A stretch of 64,000 nucleotides of DNA. Source: Phymatolithon calcareum. Its lineage: Eukaryota > Rhodophyta > Florideophyceae > Hapalidiales. The notes beneath the pieces were generated by a model. That model was not told the origin of the DNA and searched no databases. It was given only the letters and a program-made list of their open reading frames with translations. A program made the position numbers and the translations under genes. Positions 56,993-64,000 of the stretch are shown here, in pieces (position 1 is the stretch's first letter; each line of letters opens with the position of its first letter). The stretch is from contig OZ345369.1 of assembly GCA_977006965.1 (NCBI GenBank), positions 62,001 to 126,000 of the forward strand. Direction: 5' to 3'.

Positions 56993-58029
56993 ATAAACCG
57001 TAGCCTTCATTAGAACACAAAGCGCGTTACATATTCTTCTCACCGATGCTTTTGCTTCAAACTCCACTTCTAATCAAGTAATGGATTAAAAAGGAAAATA
57101 TAACGAAAGACGACTGATCTGGTAATTTAGAATTTCTGATAAAAGAGGTGCTAGCCTACACACGATATCCATGCTCGCAAGAGAGCGTAACACGATATTC
57201 ATTCTCGAAATAGGAAATTTCCATATGCATAATTCATTTTATATCGTCAATGAGTCATCAGTTTATACTCCTACTATCGCAACTTATATTCCAGTATGTG
57301 TGTACTTAGTTCTTTTAGCATGATTTCCAATTGCGTATATAAACTATTGAGCTTCTGCCACTACTAATCTGTTATGCGGAGCATACGACATTGAAATCCA
57401 GCTTATTAGATACATTAAACAAGCACTACTGTGGAATCTGGTGTGAAATGAAGTAGCTTGACAGTCATTAAAAGCATGAAAATTAAATCACTCCAGTGAA
57501 AAATACCAATATTAGGAACGCGAACCCTCTGAACAATTGCTTCTTTCACGATATCTGTACGTCCACATTCCATCAGAATCTCTCTTTAACTCTCGAACAC
57601 ATCCAATTCTCAGAGTAGCTAAGATACCAAGCCATAATTTCGTGAGTCCGGGGCATAAATGAAGACCAGAAACAATACACTGTTACGCTCACTCAAGCTT
57701 GCGCTTTGAAAAGCACGCCCACGCATGCGGAAATAGGCTCATATAATACCCATGAATTCACATTTTCAAAACACATGAAATACTTTCAAAAATTTTGTCC
57801 GCCTCAAATCTTTAAAGTTTTCTACACATAAATACTTTCTATTACCTTCTCGGGAAGTAATTTGACATACAGATTACTAAAAGTAATTCTAATCTATAAA
57901 TAGCAGAATAAAATGGAGATCATATCTTATCCATATGCCCACTTCCTTTGTTCCAAATGAATGCATTATCATTAACAATTCAATCTTTTCGCTCTGATAT
58001 ACAAAGGTTTTCTACGTTTCCTGATAAAA
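56993..58029. other. AT-rich gene-free region
   Basis: No convincing coding frame, RNA gene or repeat found in about 1 kb. Confidence 0.5.
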
Positions 58030-59225
58030 TATCTTCAGAAAATCAATGAAAATCCTATCTATCATAAGCAGTTTATCATGCGGACATTATACTATCCATA
58101 TTTATGTATCCTTCGTCTTGATGAGATGGGCAATAATTTAAAAATTCATTATTCTCTCAGAACTGCCAGAGTTTTCGTTCTTTTCGTTGGTCAATCTACT
58201 TCAAATTGTCAACGACTTTCATTCTTAAAATTCGCTTTCTGTTAGGCCCACAGTAAATTTCTACTTGCATGACTTTTAGACATACCTATTTAAGCACAAT
58301 GAGTTTGCTATCGTTGATATTTGGTTCCGGAAATCTATTTAGGCCAGATGATTTTTCTATGCTTTGCGGAAATTAGTGACAGGAAGGTAAGTGCACATAT
58401 CGGCAAGCTTTACGTCTCCAACTTAGTCACGACTCCTATTACGCTCGCAGTAGGATGTATTCCTAAGACGTAGTGACATGATTAAGCTTTCAAATCGAAT
58501 TCAAGGACATATCGGCGGAATTCTTCGGTGCTTTGCCAGGAAATGATCTTTTTTGGCCAAGAACTATCCAAAAATCATTCGTGTTGTGTTATCCATACTT
58601 TAAAAATTAAATGTAATCAATAACCTCTCTACATCATCAAAACCTTGAGCCATGCTCCGACACGAAGGACATGATTTCTCCAGTAGCTTTGCCCAGGCCT
58701 TCTAGATCGACACTGATCATCCTATCAGAAGTATTTCAATTTGGAGCAGAGTCTCCAGACGACAATTTCACTGTGTCCCAAAATACCTCAACTGCACTCG
58801 GAAACATTCATGTCCTTCAGAATACAATACTAATATACTTTTGGGTCAGTCTTTTCAAAATTGTCAATGAAATGCTTTCTATTATAAGCAGTTTATCATG
58901 CGGACATTATTTTATCCATATATAAGCCTTTCTTTGTCCTGATGAGATAGTTTATAATTTAACGATTCGTTAATTTTCATACAACGTCCACAGTTTTCAT
59001 TTTCTTGATGGTCGTTCTGCATCAAAATATCAACGAAATTCCTTCTTAAACTTCTGTACTTTTCAGTAGAGTATCCTCTCTTTCATAAACAGTTTTTTAT
59101 GCGGACATGACCTTGTCCATATGTATATGCGTTGCTTGTCTTGATATGACTCTCTTTATTTCGAAATTCTTTGATCTTGGCGCTGCTCGAAGTTTTTTAC
59201 TGTTTGGACACATTTGATCCGAAGA
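58030..59225. repeat. Three degenerate copies of a repeat of about 190 bp
   Basis: The core TTATCATGCGGACATTATAC (about 58073) recurs as TTATCATGCGGACATTATTT (about 58891) and TTTTATGCGGACATGACCTT (about 59096). Each is followed by TATCCATAT or TGTCCATAT, then a GTCTTGATGAGAT-like block, and at greater distance by TTTTCGTT/TTTTCATT-type T-rich sequence. Copies 2 and 3 are adjacent, copy 1 is about 820 bp upstream. Non-coding. Between copies 1 and 2 there is a doubtful open frame (58671-58925) that I do not support. Confidence 0.55.
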
Positions 59226-59688
59226 AAACTGCATCGACACAGAACTTTAGAGATTTATAAAATGGACCTAAGAAAGGATGTTCTCGCATTTGGAGATATT
59301 TTCTCCTTCTTCTGTCAATATCCTGTACTATGCCGCAATCTTGAAGAGAACTATTTTCTCAAAGTTTAATCTCTCGCTGGAACGTGGACGTGAATTTGAA
59401 ATCGTACCCTACAACAACAGACGTAAATTTTAAATCTTGTCTGAAAAGGTGGGGTACTGTACAGCTCCGTACTCCGAGAACGATACATCACATATTCCTG
59501 CCAGAAATGAGCAAATAACAGTCCTTGCATTAAATTTTTGCAGCAATACATTTAGCAACATACTGCGGACCGGAAGTGCTAAATCACATTCAGCCATCAA
59601 CATATGATGAACAAGTGACAAATATCAATTTTACGGAATACCATGCGATATAGAATAGGACAAACGTTTGAAGTGTCGCAGAAAATAT
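59226..59688. other. Intergenic region downstream of the recombinase gene
   Basis: No convincing gene. It follows the end of the - strand recombinase gene. Confidence 0.4.
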
Positions 59689-60597
59689 CTACTTAGCGTC
59701 AGATTCAGTTCCGCCCTCATTGTCAGTGATACCACCTTCCGCCACTATACGGGCGCACGTGACGAAGTCCTGATGATTGCTGGCAATGTAAGTCTGATTC
59801 CGCTGCTCTTCGGATGTGTTCATTAGCTTTACAAGATACGCAATAAACTTTTCTTGCGTTAGATGCATCAAAATCTTTCCTGCCTTATGTTTCTGAACCG
59901 TGACAGTAGCGTAGCTCGCACGCAATGTCATCGCACTAATATTTCCAATGTCAGGATCATGGAACCTCACCCATCGTCGAAGCGTCCGCGTCACACTTAA
60001 CGATTTCAATAAAATTCCAGATCTCGTATTGAGGAGCAAATAATTCCGCCGCGGGTCGCCAATCGCGATATTGAACTTCTCGTAGAGCACCGGGAGAACA
60101 AACTTGACATGAAATACGACGATTTCCAATATCGCTTTTGGAAACAAGACGTGAGGCAAATCAATGCATCTCTGACGCTTCTCATTGCTCAGTGGCAACT
60201 GGAAACACATGAGGTCATTGCATTGACGACCTAGCTCGTCAAAATCTACCTCAGTTGGACGTTCCAAAAGCGAAAATACTTGCTGTCGCTGTCCACCTCC
60301 GACAACCATGAGCAAACACAGAAAGTTCATAGACTATTTTTGCATGAACGTAATCCTGCGTAGCATGGAGTTATGTCCCTTCGAAATCTCTGCCTGGGCT
60401 GTAGTCATCATGCTGTGACAGATGTTTTGAGCGATTTTCTTGAACTTTGCGAAATCGTCAGCTGTAAGAAACTGGCCAGTGAGGGTCCTTTCTTCCATTG
60501 CTTTGCGATCGATAGATTCTCGGCGTGTCTCCGCCTTGTGTGCACGGTGCACAGATCGAACGTACTGAATCACGACCGTGATTTTTCCAATATCAGT
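59689..60597 (-). CDS. Tyrosine-recombinase-like catalytic part (Crypton/DIRS type), with one in-frame TAG
   Basis: This continues, in the same frame, the open frame that ends with TAG at 60598. It reads TDIGKITVVIQYVRSVHRAHK... to a second TAG (60334-60336) and then MNFLCLLMVVGGGQRQQVF to the final TAG (59689-59691). Counting from ATG 60330, Arg15 in GGQRQQVFSLL fits Arg I, Arg137 in MTLRASYAT fits box II, and Tyr181 in MNTSEEQRNQTYIA is the candidate nucleophile. This set, with MNTS in place of the usual GHS, matches a family I associate with red-algal mobile elements. The enzyme would cut and rejoin DNA strands. The two TAGs make it a pseudogene or a read-through gene. Confidence 0.65.
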
Positions 60598-61350
60598 CTA
60601 AGTGGATGTTTCTTCAGTTCCAAAATATGTTCCGGCGAACTTAGCAAGTCGAATGACATGACTTTCCTTGCACATGACTATTCCTGTGGCTGCCCGAATC
60701 TGGAAGTAGTTTAGAAACACCCTCACAGCTTCCAGGTGAGTGATAATCTTGAAAACAGATCCGCTCTTCCATAGGTCGCTAACCGTACAGAGCCCCAGCG
60801 CAACAGCAACGCGACAGAACTGTCCGACGCAAATTCGAAACTGGTCGTAGGTATTTGTGGACTGTCCCAGTCCGTGTTTCGCCGCCCACCCCATCTCGAA
60901 GCAGATTTCCATGTCTTTGCAGTTTTGCTCATTGATGAGGAGGCCTTTGTACGCAATTTTTCCCTTTCGCACACTAGTCATTTCTCCGCAGAGGGCTTGC
61001 GTAGATGAGAAAAAGTCATGTTCGAGAGAGTCGATGTACACTTTCCAGCGAGCATCAGGATCTCCCGCAGCAGCAGCCCGTTCAAGCAATAATTGCGTTT
61101 CCTCTGCGGCAGTCTTTCTTAATGTTGCATGAGGGGACCGCTTCTTCTTCCTCTTGTCCAGTATCGCTTTCTGGCGCTCAAGGATCTTGGCGGATAAAGA
61201 TGATCCGGGTTTTTTCTTGTCAGCCTTGGTTCCTGAAATTTCTTCCTCACCTTCGTCATCTCCTTGAACAACGTACAGCGGATCATCATCGCTATTAGAA
61301 GATTCTGCCGACGATCTGCCTCCGGCTTGCCCGCTTCTTTCGGCGCTCAT
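60598..61350 (-). CDS. N-terminal part of the tyrosine-recombinase-like gene
   Basis: 250 codons from ATG 61350. An acidic, disordered start (SSNSDDDPLYVVQGDDEGEEE) leads into a basic helix (KILERQKAILDKRKKKR) and then a helical domain with FEMGWAAKHGLGQSTNTYDQ and HLEAVRVFLNYFQIRAATG, compatible with a core-binding domain ahead of the catalytic domain. It ends in TAG at 60598-60600 within ACT TAG ACT, and the frame continues into the catalytic part, so I treat both as one gene of about 550 codons. Confidence 0.6.
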   Translation of the reverse strand: MSAERSGQAGGRSSAESSNSDDDPLYVVQGDDEGEEEISGTKADKKKPGSSLSAKILERQKAILDKRKKKRSPHATLRKTAAEETQLLLERAAAAGDPDARWKVYIDSLEHDFFSSTQALCGEMTSVRKGKIAYKGLLINEQNCKDMEICFEMGWAAKHGLGQSTNTYDQFRICVGQFCRVAVALGLCTVSDLWKSGSVFKIITHLEAVRVFLNYFQIRAATGIVMCKESHVIRLAKFAGTYFGTEETST

Positions 61351-61437
61351 GTTCCGCTCGATTAAACATCTCTCTCCTCATGCCCTACTTCCCCGTTGCC
61401 GTCATTGTTCAATACATTCTTGTGCGAGATGTGATCT

Positions 61438-62166
61438 TCACGCAGGCGGACGGGTGGCGAGCGTTTGGGTTTTGGATTCTAGAGCTCCGGATTGGCGCCG
61501 GGACTTCGTCATCTCAGACAGTTTGTGTTCTTCTTTGTCATCGCCTTCGCGAATGTAATCATGATCTTCTTCGCCCAATTCTTCTCCCTCTGAAGACAGA
61601 TCTTCATCCAGGGAGACGGAATGGTTTCCAGGTTTAAAAGAATCCACTCGGTGTGCACGACCGACGGAGTGGCCTGAGCCTTCTTCTTTGACGACATCTT
61701 GTAGTGATCCCGCTTTACGTTCTTGGAATCCATCATCGCCCCAGGATCTTCTACAGAATTTCCCGTATCTTCCTCATCGATGTCTCTGTCGACGTCATCA
61801 GTTTGTGTTAGGACGATTTCTTCTTCCCAATCATCGATTGATGGTTGCAGTCGATCAGTTCCAGATCTTATGCGAGCAGTCGCTCTGCTCAACGGCCTCG
61901 ACAACTTCGACGGCCGTCGACTGGTATGGATTCGAGTACTTCTGCTTCTCTTTCGCGAGAATGCGCGTTGCACTTGCCGCGGCATTTGGACGAGGATAAG
62001 AAATGTTATCAAGCAAAAAACTTTCCTTCTGCTGAATGGCTTCCCTCTGTTCAATGTTTTCATCGGTTGCGAGAGCAGCTCTAGTATTCTCGACTCCTGT
62101 CGATCACCAACACAAACTGGCCAAGAATCTTTCTTCCCCACGCTTTTCGAATTTCCGAGCTTTCAC
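61438..62166 (-). pseudogene. Acidic protein-like sequence spread over three frames, upstream of the recombinase gene
   Basis: Going along the - strand, protein-like segments switch frame twice. The first is VENTRAALATDENIEQREAI...RILAKEKQKYSNPYQ (about 62120-61870). The second is LQPSIDDWEEEIVLTQTDDVD...HYKMSSKKK (about 61860-61650). The third is DSFKPGNHSVSLDEDLSSEG...EEDHDYIREGDDKEE, ending at TGA 61438. All are charged and probably disordered. The last frame is in phase with the recombinase start 87 bp further on, and that link contains only TGA stops. It may be a decayed N-terminal extension or a separate broken gene, or exons could explain the shifts. Confidence 0.4.
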
Positions 62167-62424
62167 TTTCTCTATATCTTCGCACATAACTCCTCGTCTA
62201 ACATGTCAGCATTTCAAAGCCAGTCAGTTTTCGAATTTCCAACTTTCAATTTCCCTATGTTCGTTGCACATATTCTAGGGCCTACCTCTCTGTGCCAGTC
62301 CGTCACATTTTCCCATTTTCCGGCTCGGAGTTGGAGATATCTATGTCAGAATGGATCCCGTACATCTACGTAGTCTTGAGCCTTGTGTCATGACACTATG
62401 TGTCAATTTTCCATCCATTTTTGC

Positions 62425-62850
62425 TGCGAGTCTGTAAATGGACTGCAATGACAGGAGAGGCAATTTTCGGAGTAGTTCCAATAGAGTTTTCACGGCACTG
62501 AAGTTTCAGTTTCAAATCTACCATACGTGTTGCGAACTTCGAAACGGATTTCAATGTACGGAGAGACGCCGTGTGCACTCGAAGCCAATCTCAGAGATGA
62601 CTGAATTTTACATCCTCCGTTACTCCTCACTGGGGGTGCACGGCAACATTTTGGCCCGAAAATCATTTTGTTTATTTTGGCCAAAATGCCGCCGTGCTCC
62701 TCGAGCCTAGGAGTCTGTAACAGAACTGTAATGACAGGATAGGAAATGTGTGCAGAAAATGATTATTTCAGGCATAGTTTGCACGGTACTGAAAATTTCA
62801 TTTTCAAATCCTTCAGGAGAGACTCCGTGTGGAATTATACTGAGAGCTCT
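62425..62850. repeat. Degenerate direct duplication on both sides of an 80-bp MITE
   Basis: GAGTCTGTAAATGGACTGCA (about 62428) recurs as GAGTCTGTAACAGAACTGTA (about 62710). Both are followed by AATGACAGGA, then CACGGCACTGAA or CACGGTACTGAA, TTTCAAATC, and GGAGAGAC-CCGTGTG. The MITE at 62628-62707 lies exactly between the two copies. Confidence 0.6.
62628..62707. mobile_element. 80-bp palindromic MITE, copy 2
   Basis: Begins CACTGGGGGTGCACGGCAAC and shares GGCCCGAAAATCATTT with the complement of copy 1 at 52353-52432. The right end is more diverged (CTCCTCGAGCC). It lies in the opposite orientation to copy 1. Confidence 0.7.
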
Positions 62851-63363
62851 TGAAGATCTGTTTTTGACGAGCTTGCTCTGCTCACTTATTCAATTTACGC
62901 ACCGCACAGTGGCGTTCTATTTGCAACTCACGGCGATCTGGGAGAAGATCGCCGTTTGGAGGACACGGAGAGATCTCTGCAATCACAATGCTTCCGCGAT
63001 ATATTGCGTTTCTCTGCCTACTAGTTGTATGAAGTTGCGCTTTTCAAGTAGTGTATTCATGAAGCCGGACTTCTCTGTTTCGAATTAATAGACAGGACGA
63101 TACTTTAAAGCCGTTATTCACTCATTTCCAGAGATAAAAAGACAAAGTCACAGTCTGCGCGCCATCTTTAATCCAGTCTTCATAACGGATACAATCCTGG
63201 AATACACAGAGAAACTGATTCTCGGGGTGCTGATTTGGGCTTCATATGGACGAAAGCCGTTACTCTGCAATGATTCCCTCCTCTATTTCCGCTCTATCTT
63301 GGGGTATACGTCTTCAAGGCACTGCACGTTTTCAAATGTTATACAGCACAGAGTAAGATTATT
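62851..63363. other. Intergenic region
   Basis: No convincing gene. Open frames here are short and without motif. Confidence 0.4.
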
Positions 63364-63690
63364 TCATACGGGGATAGTGTTAGATTTCGCTCCTTTGGGA
63401 ATGCTATGCTCATTTCTTCGCAGTAGTCGTCGGCGTCTCCTGCCAATTCTTCTCAATTCTCCGACGGCCAGTTCTGAGCTCGCGTCAGTCACTTCTACGT
63501 CAACCGGCAGGTCGGATTTCAGTATCTGACAAATTAAAAAGGCGCAAAGACCGATATTTTGTAAGTAGAACTGCTCAAACTCGGCAAGCGCAGTGCCTGA
63601 TCCTGAATATTTCATCGACATTTGATCCATGACATGCCAGATATCGATCTTAAAATCATTCGTAGCCTCTCTCAGGCGAATATGCACGGT
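63364..63690 (-). CDS. Possible coding exon, about 107 codons
   Basis: Opens after a TAA without ATG (first codons GTA ACC GTG). The first half reads as a helical protein (LREATNDFKIDIWHVMDQMS, GTALAEFEQFYLQNIGLCAF); the second half has an Arg run (RRIGRRRRRLLRR). No domain recognised. Could be an internal exon of a gene extending to the right. Confidence 0.3.
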   Translation of the reverse strand, partial: TVHIRLREATNDFKIDIWHVMDQMSMKYSGSGTALAEFEQFYLQNIGLCAFLICQILKSDLPVDVEVTDASSELAVGELRRIGRRRRRLLRRNEHSIPKGAKSNTIPV

Positions 63691-64000
63691 TACTTAGGTC
63701 GCCTTGATCACTTCCGGTCTTTGCGTTAGTTATCCTTTCCACCAATTATCAGCTCTAGTATTCAGTCACACCAAAGTGCTCATCTCTAGTTTTCCAAATG
63801 ACAACAAAGTACCGATCGGACGGCTCTCGACTGAGGTCGACGACTCACAGAACCGCGTTTCACTAGATTAATGGATTATATCCCCGGGACAGAAGCATTG
63901 ATGTAAATTTCCAAGTACTGTGTCATGTACGACATCACCTTACGATAGAAATGGCTACAATTCCCGTCGTGCACAGGGCTTGGTAAATCGTCAAATCTAT
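63691..64000. other. Window end, nothing identified
   Basis: No gene, RNA or repeat that I can support. Confidence 0.4.

Noticed and set aside
58671-58925. 84-codon + strand open frame
   Set aside because: It runs into a copy of the degenerate repeat and has no protein features.

Overview
The window comes from a eukaryotic nuclear genome. The evidence is a tandem 5S ribosomal RNA array with RNA polymerase III signals, at least one well-supported spliceosomal intron, and eukaryotic transposon families. The two tyrosine-recombinase families and the DDE transposase resemble proteins I associate with red algae and fungi. A red alga is my best guess, held at low to moderate confidence because nothing here is diagnostic.

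Layout. (1) Positions 1-36225 are a head-to-tail array of a 1796-bp unit: 20 complete copies plus a 305-bp partial one. The array runs off the left edge, so its true size is unknown. Each unit carries one 120-nt 5S rRNA gene on the + strand (copy 1 at 295-414) with a TATA box near -29 and a T6 terminator. The long spacer holds a telomere-like C-rich tract, three CACGTG boxes, seven spaced GCTTAC motifs, a 72-nt homopurine run and three consecutive GC-rich hairpins. Copies are nearly identical. One spacer base splits the array into a left block (copies 1-13, T) and a right block (copies 14-21, C). (2) The array stops 11 nt inside a 5S gene at 36225 and abuts a 5'-truncated, unrecognised + strand gene, which contains a 200-N scaffold gap and an in-frame TAG. 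(3) Positions 38405-43144 (- strand) hold one large gene spread over three frames. It has an N-terminal zinc-finger region, a tyrosine-recombinase-like middle and a RecQ-like superfamily 2 helicase. (4) Positions 43.4-52.5 kb are mobile-element rich: foldback elements, a 624-bp long-TIR element, a complete 1988-bp pogo/Tigger-like transposon with TA target duplications, a 7-bp minisatellite, and several unrecognised or peptidase-like genes. (5) Positions 52.7-57 kb carry small genes with zinc-binding motifs. (6) Positions 57-59.3 kb are AT-rich with three degenerate repeats. (7) Positions 59.7-62.2 kb (- strand) hold a second tyrosine-recombinase-type gene with two in-frame TAG codons. The rest is repeats and possible exons.

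How it fits together. The array is a normal housekeeping locus kept uniform by concerted evolution. The flank looks like a transposon-rich graveyard beside it. Six otherwise open, protein-like frames are interrupted by single in-frame stops that could each be a C-to-T change from CAG, CAA or CGA. This suggests decay by transition mutation, although read-through cannot be excluded. A seventh stop falls exactly on a zinc-binding cysteine position. The helicase plus tyrosine-recombinase protein resembles the telomere-linked helicases of fungi, so a subtelomeric location is possible but unproven.
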